From Clostridiales bacterium (lineage in GTDB: Bacteria; Bacillota; Clostridia; Lachnospirales; Lachnospiraceae), in the NCBI GenBank assembly GCA_018369015.1, contig JAGZDD010000069.1:1-19002 (forward strand): DNA of 19,002 nucleotides, in the 5' to 3' direction. This document shows, piece by piece, positions 7,690-14,590 of this stretch. Made by a program: the position numbers and the translations under genes. The notes under the pieces are model-generated. The model ran no database searches. It saw only the letters and a program-made list of their open reading frames with translations, and had not been told where the DNA came from. Each line of letters begins with the position of its first letter. The first letter of the stretch is position 1.

Positions 7690-8797
7690 TGATTCCATGG
7701 TATTCAGGAAGTTTTTGACAGAGCGTCTGGCGGCATATCCTGAGTTTGAAGTGGTGGGATATGCTATGAACGCGATCGATGCCAAACACCAGCTTGAGCG
7801 CTGCCATCCAGATGTTATGACATTAGATATTGAAATGCCCGGAATCAACGGCATTGATTTTTTAAAAGAACTTCTTCCTGAAAAACCAATTCCTGTGATT
7901 CTTGTATCATCCCTGAACATGAATGTATTTTCCGCCCTGTCCTGCGGGGCGGTGGATTTTGTACAAAAGCCGGATATGGGAACCGGCAGCGGCAGGGAGA
8001 AATTTATATCGGCGCTTGCCAGAAAAATTGTCACAGCTTCAAAGGCAAAGGTTTTTCCAAAACGAAATATTCCGGTAAAACGGCCAGAAACCGGGAGCCG
8101 GGGCGAAAACGTAAACTTTGCCGGGAGCGGGAGCCGGAGCGAAAATGCAAACTTTGCCGGGAGCCGGACCGAATGTAAAGTTCCCGTCTGGCAAAAGGGG
8201 CAGGGGCTTCTTTCAATGGCCGGAAAAAATATGGTTATTGCCATAGGAGCTTCTACGGGAGGAACAGAGGCTGTTTTGGAAGTGTTAAAAGATCTCCCTG
8301 CGCGTATGCCTGGGATTGTCGTTACCCAGCATATGCCGGAGGGCTTTACAAAGATGTATGCGCAGCGCTTAAACCGCCTGTGCAGGCTGGAGGTTAAGGA
8401 GGCGCAAAATGGTGATGAAATACGCAGCGGCCGCGTACTGATCGCTCCGGGAGGGATGCAGATGCAGGTTGTCCGGAAGTCGGGCCATTATGCCGTTTCT
8501 TGCTTTAGGGGAGAAAAGGTGAGCGGTCACTGTCCGTCCGTTGATGTGCTTTTTCGTTCTGTGGCCGAAAATGTTGGGAAAGATGCCATTGGGGTCATTA
8601 TGACCGGCATGGGGAGAGACGGGGCCGAGGGCCTGCTTAAAATGCGCAGGGCGGGGGCTTACACCATTGGCCAGGATAAAGATTCCTGCGTTGTTTACGG
8701 TATGCCTATGGTCGCCTTAAATATGGGCGCGGTGTGCCGTCAGGCGTCCTGTGGGAATATTGCTGAAATTCTGATGGGACGTATTCAGAAAATATGA
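7658..8797 (+). CDS. cheB: Chemotaxis response regulator methylesterase CheB
   Basis: Removes methyl groups from chemoreceptors and deamidates glutamines, switched on by CheA phosphorylation; 379 residues. Receiver domain 1-~125: D11/D12, phospho-acceptor D57 (LDIEMPG), S84 and K104. Methylesterase domain about 190-379 with triad S199 (IGASTGG), H225 (TQHMPEGF) and D321 (MGRDGAEG). Each triad residue lies exactly 35 positions beyond the enteric CheB numbering (164/190/286), so the interdomain linker accounts for the extra length. That linker contains two 12-residue repeats (146-169). The start lies inside the end of cheR, with GAGGAG about 11 nt upstream. It is the last chemotaxis gene before a new promoter. 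Confidence 0.97.
   Translation: MIEKIKVFVVDDSMVFRKFLTERLAAYPEFEVVGYAMNAIDAKHQLERCHPDVMTLDIEMPGINGIDFLKELLPEKPIPVILVSSLNMNVFSALSCGAVDFVQKPDMGTGSGREKFISALARKIVTASKAKVFPKRNIPVKRPETGSRGENVNFAGSGSRSENANFAGSRTECKVPVWQKGQGLLSMAGKNMVIAIGASTGGTEAVLEVLKDLPARMPGIVVTQHMPEGFTKMYAQRLNRLCRLEVKEAQNGDEIRSGRVLIAPGGMQMQVVRKSGHYAVSCFRGEKVSGHCPSVDVLFRSVAENVGKDAIGVIMTGMGRDGAEGLLKMRRAGAYTIGQDKDSCVVYGMPMVALNMGAVCRQASCGNIAEILMGRIQKI
8093..8164 (+). repeat. Two in-frame 36-bp tandem repeats in cheB linker
   Basis: Units at 8093-8128 and 8129-8164 encode GSRGENVNFAGS and GSRSENANFAGS, followed by a partial third copy (cgg acc gaa, 8165-8173). They sit in the flexible linker between the receiver and methylesterase domains. 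The unit length equals that of the cheA repeats, but the sequences are unrelated. Confidence 0.9.
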
Positions 8798-8818
8798 TAT
8801 GATTTTTTGAATACTGGC

Positions 8819-8845
8819 TTATTTATACGGGATTTGTACCGATAT
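8819..8845 (+). promoter_or_regulatory. Sigma-D promoter for the flgM operon
   Basis: TTAT (8819-8822), 15 bases, then ACCGATAT (8838-8845), a near-consensus sigma-D -10. It lies in the 118-bp gap between cheB and flgM. A TATAAT at 8845-8850 overlaps it and could serve sigma-A, but no good -35 is seen for it. Sigma-D control of its own anti-sigma gene is the usual arrangement in Firmicutes. Confidence 0.7.
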
Positions 8846-8862
8846 ATAATATTATGATGTTG

Positions 8863-8884
8863 GGGGAAAAGGTCTTTTGACCCC
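8863..8884 (+). promoter_or_regulatory. Hairpin in flgM leader
   Basis: GGGGAAAA (8863-8870) can pair with TTTT plus CCCC (8875-8878 and 8881-8884), with a GGTC loop and a two-base GA bulge. It lies between the promoter and the ribosome site AAGGAGG (8901-8907). There is no following T-run, so it is not an ordinary terminator. It may affect leader stability or translation. Confidence 0.35.
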
Positions 8885-8915
8885 ATGATGCCACGGATTT
8901 AAGGAGGCGGTATCT

Positions 8916-9212
8916 ATGAAAATATCAGCAAACGAAGTGCGTTTCGGGAACAGCTACAAAGCGCATACAAAGCCGAAGGAAAAGCAGGAAGCATTATCTG
9001 GAAGAGCCAGCCATTTTGATACAGTAATTTTAAATAAAGATCGGGATAAGACGGAGGAAGGCCGTATGGCTGCTCAATTATCCAGACAGTTATCCGCACA
9101 GATACGCCTTCCGGTATCCCCGGCCCATGTGGAAGCCCTGGAAAAACAGGTCAAAGAAGGCAGCTACAAAATCGATCTTTATCATCTGGCGAGAAAAATA
9201 GCGGGAGTATAA
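8916..9212 (+). CDS. flgM: Anti-sigma-28 factor FlgM
   Basis: A 98-residue soluble protein that binds and holds sigma-D until the hook is finished, when it is exported. The N-terminal half is polar and disordered in character. The conserved sigma-binding C-terminal region (about 65-97) reads VSPAHVEALEKQVKEGSYKI followed by DLYHLARKI, typical of FlgM. AAGGAGG lies 8 nt before the ATG. It is first in a flgM-flgN-flgK-flgL operon behind a sigma-D promoter, giving the expected feedback loop. Confidence 0.92.
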   Translation: MKISANEVRFGNSYKAHTKPKEKQEALSGRASHFDTVILNKDRDKTEEGRMAAQLSRQLSAQIRLPVSPAHVEALEKQVKEGSYKIDLYHLARKIAGV

Positions 9213-9219
9213 AGAAAAA

Positions 9220-9672
9220 ATGGAAAGATATTTATCTATTTTAGAGGAGTTATGCAGTTTATTGGAAGAACTTGTACAGATTGAACAGATCAAGCTAGAG
9301 GCTGCCAGGAAAAAGAGGATCACAGGAATTGAGTCGTGTATGAAGCAGGAGCAGGCGGCTGTATTAAAACTGCGGGGGTTAGAGCAGCAGCGGGAACAGG
9401 CCCAGGAGCAGCTTGGCTTTGCGGAAAAAACATTTAAAGAGATTCTTCAATGTGCAAACGGGGAACAGTACCGGCAGCTTGCCCCTGTCTATCAAAGACT
9501 TTCATCCGGGCTGGAGTTGTTTCGATCCGTAAGCAAAAGCTGTGCGGATATGATATCTGTCAATTTGCATGAGATTGAGCAGAAGCTTAGCAAGGACAAA
9601 GCTGCCGGTACCTATGCCACTGACGGCAGTATGGCTAAGGAAAGCAAACATATCACAGACTGGAGAGTTTAA
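9220..9672 (+). CDS. flgN: FlgN-type flagellar export chaperone
   Basis: A 150-residue, almost wholly helical protein with coiled-coil heptads through about residue 120 (ERYLSILEELCSLLEELVQI, then LRGLEQQREQAQEQLG). FlgN chaperones hold the hook-junction proteins FlgK and FlgL before export, and those two genes follow directly. Sequence conservation in this family is low, so position is a large part of the evidence (yvyG place in Bacillus). The ATG is 7 bp after the flgM stop and its ribosome site is weak (GGGAG at about 12 nt), suggesting translational coupling to flgM. The last ~25 residues are polar. Confidence 0.8.
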   Translation: MERYLSILEELCSLLEELVQIEQIKLEAARKKRITGIESCMKQEQAAVLKLRGLEQQREQAQEQLGFAEKTFKEILQCANGEQYRQLAPVYQRLSSGLELFRSVSKSCADMISVNLHEIEQKLSKDKAAGTYATDGSMAKESKHITDWRV

Positions 9673-9688
9673 GAGGAGTGCATCAATT

Positions 9689-11269
9689 ATGATACAGACA
9701 AGTATGCGTTCGACATTCGGCGGCTTTACAACGGCGCAGCTGGGCATGGCTGCAAGCCAGAAAGCGCTGGATGTTACCGGACAAAATATCGCAAATATTA
9801 ATACGACCGGGTATACCCGCCAGAGGCTTGATATTGCCAGCATGAATTTAAAATATGTACCGGGAAGGGCTAATGTCGGCTACGGCGTTGAGATGACAGG
9901 CGTTTCCCAGTTAAGAGATCCTTTTTTGGATTTGCAGTACCGCAACCAGATGTCGAGCCTTGGAACGACCGACGCAAGGGCGGCAGGCCTTGAGAGGCTC
10001 CAAAACGTTTTTGATGAAACACAGACGGACGGTATCCGTGCCGCGCTGCGTGATATTAATTCGGCTTTGGACAAGCTGTCCGGCGAGGTGGGGAACCAGG
10101 AATTTGACACAATGGTGAAATCCGAGATGCAAAATCTCGTGAATTTGTTTCATCAGAGCAAAACTTCCTTGAAAGAAATCCGTGAGGATGTAACGTCATC
10201 CCTTAAGGACGTTGATATTGTACAGCTTAATAAGACGCTGGAAAATATTGCGCGGTTAAATACCCAGATTAAAAACAGCAATGCCCTTGGAAATCCGGCC
10301 TTAGAGCTGCAGGATGAGCGGAATAATCTGTTGGATGAGCTGTCCACCTATCTTCCCATAAAAACAGAATATACGCAAAAAATGATCGGCGAGGGGCTTA
10401 GTATTGAAGTGCTGAATGTTTCGTTTATTGCTGAGGACGGGAAGAAGTATGCTCTTGTTTCCGATGGAAGCTATGGTTCCTTTTCTGTTGAAACCCAAGG
10501 GGATCAAAGCGAGCTTTTCATTACCGATGCCAACACTGGCGGCTATGAAAACCTAACCTCTGTCATCGGCGAAGGAACGCTTAAGGGAACGCTGGACTTC
10601 CTGAATAAATCGGGGAGCCTGGATAATTCGGATTTTAAGGGGATCGGGTATTATGAGAAGGTTTTGGACAGCCTCGTAGATACATTTGCAAAGACCTTTA
10701 ACGCTCTTAACCGTGCCCCGGTCATCGGCAAGGACGGCAAGGTTGTTACGAATCCTGACGGCACCCCCCAAATGGAGGATCGGCCGCTGTTTGAAACTTC
10801 TGACAAAAGCGCAGACTTTACGGCTGAAAATATTAAAATTGCCGACGGATGGAATAACGATACCTATGGGATTACGGCATCGGTCGTTGTCGGGAGCGAC
10901 GGAAAGATTGCATCCTCAGCCAATGATAATATTATTAACATGATCAACGCGTTAAAGGAAGAAAGAGGCTTTAGCGTTCAGAATGGAAATACATCGGCCA
11001 CAACATTTTTTAATGGTTCTTTTTATGATTGCTATGCCAATATCGAAAGTACCCTTGGCATTGATATAAAATCGGTCCAGACAACTTTGGATAATCAGAT
11101 CAGCGTGGTGAACCAGACGGCCAATTCCCGTGACAGCGTGTCCGGGGTACAGCTTGACGAGGAGGGCATGAACCTGCTTCATTACCAGCAGTCGTACAGC
11201 GCGGCGGCGCGGCTGATGACCACATTAAACGACATATTGGATACGCTGATCAACAAAACGGCGATTTGA
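9689..11269 (+). CDS. flgK: Flagellar hook-associated protein 1 FlgK
   Basis: First hook-filament junction protein, secreted through the flagellar channel; 527 residues. The N-terminal rod/hook motif SQKALDVTGQNIANINTTGY (23-42) and the C-terminal heptads (DEEGMNLLHYQQSYSAAARL, then MTTLNDILDTL) form the D0 coiled coil. The middle (about 200-440) is the variable outer domain. ATG 9689 is chosen because AGAGGAG lies about 10 nt upstream; earlier in-frame codons fall inside flgN. A shorter start at 9704 (MRSTFGGF) is also conceivable by family comparison. flgL follows 24 bp after the stop. Confidence 0.96.
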   Translation: MIQTSMRSTFGGFTTAQLGMAASQKALDVTGQNIANINTTGYTRQRLDIASMNLKYVPGRANVGYGVEMTGVSQLRDPFLDLQYRNQMSSLGTTDARAAGLERLQNVFDETQTDGIRAALRDINSALDKLSGEVGNQEFDTMVKSEMQNLVNLFHQSKTSLKEIREDVTSSLKDVDIVQLNKTLENIARLNTQIKNSNALGNPALELQDERNNLLDELSTYLPIKTEYTQKMIGEGLSIEVLNVSFIAEDGKKYALVSDGSYGSFSVETQGDQSELFITDANTGGYENLTSVIGEGTLKGTLDFLNKSGSLDNSDFKGIGYYEKVLDSLVDTFAKTFNALNRAPVIGKDGKVVTNPDGTPQMEDRPLFETSDKSADFTAENIKIADGWNNDTYGITASVVVGSDGKIASSANDNIINMINALKEERGFSVQNGNTSATTFFNGSFYDCYANIESTLGIDIKSVQTTLDNQISVVNQTANSRDSVSGVQLDEEGMNLLHYQQSYSAAARLMTTLNDILDTLINKTAI

Positions 11270-11293
11270 TTTTGTCAGGAAAGGTGAGTGCAA

Positions 11294-12301
11294 ATGAGAG
11301 TTACAACAAATGCTATTTTAAGAAATTATAAATCAAATTTGTCCGCGTCAATGACGAATCTCGACACGGCCCGCACAAGAGTAATGACCGGAAGAAAGTT
11401 TTCAAGCGCCGCCGAGGACCCGGCGAGCGCCCTGCGTGCCGCGCTTTTAGAGCGCAAGTATGTGCGCAACAACGATTACATATCGACTGTGGAGGATGTG
11501 TTATCACGCCAGGACGCCCAGGAGGACGCGGCTTACCAGATCAGTGTTGAAGCTATGGAAATGAGTAAAAAATACGGATTCGAGGCGTTGAATGCGACAA
11601 ATCAGGATGCGCAGACGCGGCAGGCCTATGCGGCGGCCTGGCGCGGCGCGCAGCAGAACATGTTAAAATCTCTGAACGCGACCTACGGCGACCAGTATTT
11701 ATTTGCCGGCGCGGACGCGAATAACCAGCCTTTTGAACTGATTACCGGGAAGGACGGCAAGCAAATACTCACGTACCGGGGCATTGACGTATCGTCGGGC
11801 GATCAGACAATACTTGAACAAATGGCGCAGGAATCGGTGTATGTGGATATTGGCTTTGGCTTAGACGACGGCGGCGGAAGTGTTTCCGACTCCAACGCCT
11901 TTGATACAGCCCTTTCCGGCCTTAAGCTTTCCGGTTATGGTGTCGATGAACAGGGCAATCCGAAAAACATGATTCTTCTGGCCGGGCAAATTGCCGACGC
12001 CTTAGAGGAGGAACCCTTTGACGCCGAAAAATATAAAACCCTTCTTGGGGGATTTGATTCGGGCCGGGAGGCGCTTTCCACCCAGATCACGGATTTAGGA
12101 ACAAAAACCCAGTTCCTTGAAAGAACAAAGGATCGTCTGGAAGATAATAAAATCAATTTAACAACAGAGCTGGACCGGCTTGTCAATGTGGATTATGCCG
12201 ATGCAATTTCAGATTTTTCATGGGCACAGTATGCCTATAACGCGGCGTTGAAGGTGGGAACGAATATTTTGTCGCCGTCTTTTATTGACTTTATGAGCTG
12301 A
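11294..12301 (+). CDS. flgL: Flagellar hook-associated protein 3 FlgL
   Basis: Second hook-filament junction protein, 335 residues, related to flagellin. The N terminus (MRVTTNAILRNYKSNL, then LDTARTRVMTGRKFSSAAED) matches the flagellin-like D0/D1 helices, and the C terminus (EDNKINLTTELDRLVNVDYA) matches the closing helix. Translation probably starts at ATG 11294 after GGAAAGGTGAG; an in-frame GTG two codons earlier lies within that ribosome site. It sits between flgK and the DUF6470 gene, as in Bacillus. No cysteine-rich or unusual insert is seen. Confidence 0.94.
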   Translation: MRVTTNAILRNYKSNLSASMTNLDTARTRVMTGRKFSSAAEDPASALRAALLERKYVRNNDYISTVEDVLSRQDAQEDAAYQISVEAMEMSKKYGFEALNATNQDAQTRQAYAAAWRGAQQNMLKSLNATYGDQYLFAGADANNQPFELITGKDGKQILTYRGIDVSSGDQTILEQMAQESVYVDIGFGLDDGGGSVSDSNAFDTALSGLKLSGYGVDEQGNPKNMILLAGQIADALEEEPFDAEKYKTLLGGFDSGREALSTQITDLGTKTQFLERTKDRLEDNKINLTTELDRLVNVDYADAISDFSWAQYAYNAALKVGTNILSPSFIDFMS

Positions 12302-12327
12302 AACTGGAAAACGGGGAGGGATGAGCT

Positions 12328-12936
12328 ATGGATCAGCTTTTGAAAATTACAACAATCCCGATGAAGTATGAGCTGAAAATAGAAAGTGCTCATTTAGAAT
12401 ATGGGAACAGCCGGGCTTTTCTTGACGTTCACCGGGAGAGGGGCGGCTTGTCCATGAAAAGCACAATGGCCAGGCTTAATATTGATACTTTTGAAGCCAG
12501 GGCGTCTGTCGTACCGACGGCATTTATATCTGTGCGTGACAGCGCCAGGGCGGGGCAGGAAGCCAGCGAGGCTGCTGCCGCCCGCTATGCAAGAGAAGGG
12601 CATATGATGGTTTCTTCCACAAATGACGGCAATACGGTTTTAAATCAGATTTTTGCCGGGCGATTGGACATGCCTGCCGGGGATTTTAGGCTGGCCTTTT
12701 TGCCGTCCGCGGCGCCGGAATTTCATTATCAGCCCGGGGATCTCTCCATGAATTACGAGATCGACCGGCTGAAATTTGATTTCCGCCAGCAAAAGGGCGC
12801 CTTTCAATTTGTGCCCGGGAGCGTTGAGATGGATATTCTCCAAAGGCCGTCGGTGGAAATTGAATATATTGGAGAACCGGTTTATATTCCGCCAAGCAGC
12901 GCGCCGGGATATAAGCCGGTGGATCTTAAGGCATAA
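12328..12936 (+). CDS. YviE-like DUF6470 family protein
   Basis: A 202-residue soluble protein of unknown role, recognised by its place between flgL and fliW (the position of Bacillus yviE) and by its composition. An N-terminal beta-rich part (MKYELKIESAHLEY) is followed by an Ala-rich helix (about 70-90), a hydrophilic middle with the fragment GNTVLNQIFAGRLDMPAGDF, and a C-terminal beta segment rich in Pro, Tyr and Val. There is no signal peptide, membrane helix or catalytic motif. GGGAGGGATG precedes the start. A structural or export role in the flagellum is plausible from context only. Confidence 0.75.
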   Translation: MDQLLKITTIPMKYELKIESAHLEYGNSRAFLDVHRERGGLSMKSTMARLNIDTFEARASVVPTAFISVRDSARAGQEASEAAAARYAREGHMMVSSTNDGNTVLNQIFAGRLDMPAGDFRLAFLPSAAPEFHYQPGDLSMNYEIDRLKFDFRQQKGAFQFVPGSVEMDILQRPSVEIEYIGEPVYIPPSSAPGYKPVDLKA

Positions 12937-12954
12937 GCCAATGAGGAAATAACT

Positions 12955-13398
12955 ATGGAAATGAATACAAAATATTTCGGAACGATCGAATATGAAAAAA
13001 AGGATCTCATTACTTTAACAGAGGGGCTTGCGGGAATCGGGGATTACCGGGAGTATCTGCCGATTTCCTTTGAAGAAGGCTCGGATTCTATGCTTTGCCT
13101 CCAATGCCGGGATGTGGCGTCGCTGGCCTTTGTAGCGGTGAATCCTTTTGGCATTGTTGAAAATTATCATCCTGTTTTAAATGCGGAGGATAAGAGCGCC
13201 CTTGGCATCCGGGAGGAAAACGAGCTTTCCTTTTATGCGTTATGTACGCTGAGGGATACGCTGGAACATTCGACAGTCAATTTAAAAGCGCCCATTGCAG
13301 TGAATGTGAAAACCCGCCGGGCAAAGCAGGTGATCGTTGAAACGGATTATATGCTCAGATACCCTTTAAAGGCAGGAGGGCAGCGGACAAAATGCTGA
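12955..13398 (+). CDS. fliW: Flagellar assembly factor FliW
   Basis: A 147-residue protein that binds flagellin and, when flagellin is scarce in the cytoplasm, binds CsrA and relieves its block of hag translation (known in Bacillus). Family features include TKYFGTIEYEKKDLITLTEG near the start, the central VAFVAVNPF-like segment (LAFVAVNPFGIV) and LKAPIAVNVKTRRAKQVI near the end. GAGGA lies about 8 nt before the ATG. The stop overlaps the csrA start by 7 bp, so the two antagonists are probably made in a coupled ratio, directly upstream of the flagellin gene they control. Confidence 0.95.
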   Translation: MEMNTKYFGTIEYEKKDLITLTEGLAGIGDYREYLPISFEEGSDSMLCLQCRDVASLAFVAVNPFGIVENYHPVLNAEDKSALGIREENELSFYALCTLRDTLEHSTVNLKAPIAVNVKTRRAKQVIVETDYMLRYPLKAGGQRTKC

Positions 13399-13622
13399 TT
13401 TTAAAAAGGAAAAAAGGACAGGGCGTTCAAATCGGGGAAAATATAAAAATTTCCCTTGTGGACATTGACGGCGATAACGTGAAAATATCGATTGAGGCTC
13501 CGCGGGAGGTAAAGATTTTAAGAAACGAGCTGGCGGAGGCTGCCAAGGTGAACCAGGAGGCTGCAAGGCAAATTTCCAAAGAAGCGCTTTTAAGCTTCTT
13601 AGACGGTTCAAAAAACAAATAA
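13392..13622 (+). CDS. csrA: Carbon storage regulator CsrA (translation repressor)
   Basis: A 76-residue RNA-binding dimer that blocks ribosome access to messages with GGA motifs. It shows MLILKRKKGQGVQIGENIKI and EAPREVKILRNEL, with the arginine corresponding to R44 that contacts RNA. The C-terminal extension past about residue 50 (AKVNQEAARQISKEALLSFL) is longer than in enteric CsrA and is the type associated with FliW binding in Firmicutes. AGGAGG lies about 11 nt before the ATG, within fliW. Its main target is probably the flagellin leader about 55 bp downstream. Confidence 0.96.
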   Translation: MLILKRKKGQGVQIGENIKISLVDIDGDNVKISIEAPREVKILRNELAEAAKVNQEAARQISKEALLSFLDGSKNK

Positions 13623-13638
13623 TTTTTAAAAATTTAGC

Positions 13639-13665
13639 TTAACATCCTTAAAATCGTGCCGATAG
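13639..13665 (+). promoter_or_regulatory. Sigma-D promoter for flagellin
   Basis: TTAA (13639-13642), 15 bases, then GCCGATAG (13658-13665). The -10 is one base off consensus and the spacing is ideal. The transcript would begin near 13672, giving a leader of about 53 nt that contains the CsrA-type sites. This allows hag to be transcribed independently of the flgM operon. Confidence 0.85.
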
Positions 13666-13677
13666 TTATTAATGTAA

Positions 13678-13692
13678 GGACAGGGATTGTCC
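13678..13692 (+). promoter_or_regulatory. CsrA site 1: GGA hairpin in flagellin leader
   Basis: A 5-bp stem GGACA/TGTCC (13678-13682 and 13688-13692) presents GGGAT in the loop. The ACAGGGATTGT core closely follows the CsrA consensus RUACARGGAUGU. Together with the second site over the ribosome binding site it reproduces the two-site layout of the Bacillus hag leader. Confidence 0.8.
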
Positions 13693-13706
13693 GTAACATT
13701 TATTTT

Positions 13707-13719
13707 CAAGGAGGAAAAA
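13707..13719 (+). promoter_or_regulatory. CsrA site 2 overlapping the flagellin ribosome binding site
   Basis: CAAGGAGGAAAAA contains the AAGGAGG ribosome site (13708-13714) and GGA motifs about 26 nt after the GGA of site 1. That distance should allow one CsrA dimer to bridge both. The same 13 bases occur at the start of the downstream glycosyltransferase gene (14578-14590). Confidence 0.65.
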
Positions 13720-13724
13720 ACACT

Positions 13725-14534
13725 ATGAGAATCCAACATAACATTGCTGCATTAAATGCACAGAGAAACCTGACAGGAAACAATTCCTTACTTTCCAAAA
13801 ACCTGGAAAAGCTGTCTTCCGGTTATCAGATCAACCGTGCCGGCGACGACGCTGCCGGTCTGGCAATTTCTGAAAAAATGAGAGCCCAGATTACAGGGCT
13901 TGAAACCGCACAGAAAAATGCTAATGACGGTATTTCTATGGTTCAGACAGCAGAAGGCGCGTTGACAGAGGTTCACTCTATGTTGAACCGTATGGTAGAG
14001 CTGGCAACACAGTCCGCCAACGGTACATACACAGACAGTAACCGTGCTGAGATGCAGAAGGAAATTGATGCTTTAAAGAATGAAATTGACCGTATCAGCT
14101 CTGAGTCAAATTTCAACGGACAGAAACTGTTTACAAAAGATACTAAAATCACTCTTCAGGTCAGCGAAACGACAAGCGGTTCTATGGCATTTACATTGCA
14201 ACATATGACATCAACTAGCTTAACGGTCAATAACCTGAAGGTTGACAACCAGACAGCAGCAAATGCGGCAATCGCTACAGTGAATGCGGCTATTGATGCA
14301 GTATCCGGTATCCGTTCCAGTCTGGGTGCTATTCAGAACCGTCTGGAGCACACCATTAACAACCTGGGTGTCCAGACCGAAAATATTACTTCTGCTGAGA
14401 GCCGTATCCGCGACGTAGACATGGCCAAGGAAATGATGGAATATACAAAAAATAATATTCTTGTTCAGGCTTCCCAGGCAATGCTTGCTCAGGCAAATCA
14501 GATTCCTCAGGGCGTTCTGCAGTTATTACAGTAA
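13725..14534 (+). CDS. hag: Flagellin (filament protein)
   Basis: Main filament subunit, 269 residues. The conserved N-terminal D0/D1 (MRIQHNIAALNAQRNL to about residue 140) and C-terminal D1/D0 (LGAIQNRLEHTINNLGVQTE, then MLAQANQIPQGVLQLLQ) nearly meet, with only a short variable stretch of about 145-190. Outer D2/D3 domains are therefore absent, as in Bacillus Hag. The start is set by AAGGAGG at 13708-13714. Of the two arginines in the enteric TLR5 contact (LQRVRELAVQ), the first is kept as R89 and the second is V91 here. It has its own sigma-D promoter, CsrA leader and terminator. Its central region carries Ser/Thr (e.g. TTSGSM, TSTSLTV) that could be glycosylated by the following gene's product. 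Confidence 0.98.
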   Translation: MRIQHNIAALNAQRNLTGNNSLLSKNLEKLSSGYQINRAGDDAAGLAISEKMRAQITGLETAQKNANDGISMVQTAEGALTEVHSMLNRMVELATQSANGTYTDSNRAEMQKEIDALKNEIDRISSESNFNGQKLFTKDTKITLQVSETTSGSMAFTLQHMTSTSLTVNNLKVDNQTAANAAIATVNAAIDAVSGIRSSLGAIQNRLEHTINNLGVQTENITSAESRIRDVDMAKEMMEYTKNNILVQASQAMLAQANQIPQGVLQLLQ

Positions 14535-14546
14535 TTCATTTCATTC

Positions 14547-14570
14547 AAAGGCTCCTTCGGGAGCCTTTTT
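14547..14570 (+). terminator. Rho-independent terminator after flagellin
   Basis: AAAGGCTCC (14547-14555), TTCG loop, GGAGCCTTT (14560-14568) ending in a run of five T. The 9-bp stem with a stable UUCG tetraloop should be efficient. It separates abundant flagellin mRNA from the genes behind it, which lack an obvious promoter of their own. Confidence 0.95.
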
Positions 14571-14590
14571 AAATATCCAAGGAGGAAAAA

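Noticed and set aside
7651..8244. 197-residue open frame on the minus strand over cheB
   Set aside because: It is antisense to the receiver domain and repeat linker of cheB; its Phe/Pro/Leu repeats simply mirror the cheB repeats. No ribosome site or homology pattern.
8893..8905. Pair of GGA motifs before flgM as a two-site CsrA target
   Set aside because: The two GGA are only 8 nt apart, which is short for one CsrA dimer to bridge, and the first lacks a hairpin. Kept only as a remark under the leader hairpin.
13608..13636. AATTTTT/AAAAATT palindrome after csrA as a terminator
   Set aside because: It is pure A/T with no GC stem, so it would not make a stable terminator hairpin; transcription may continue into the flagellin gene.
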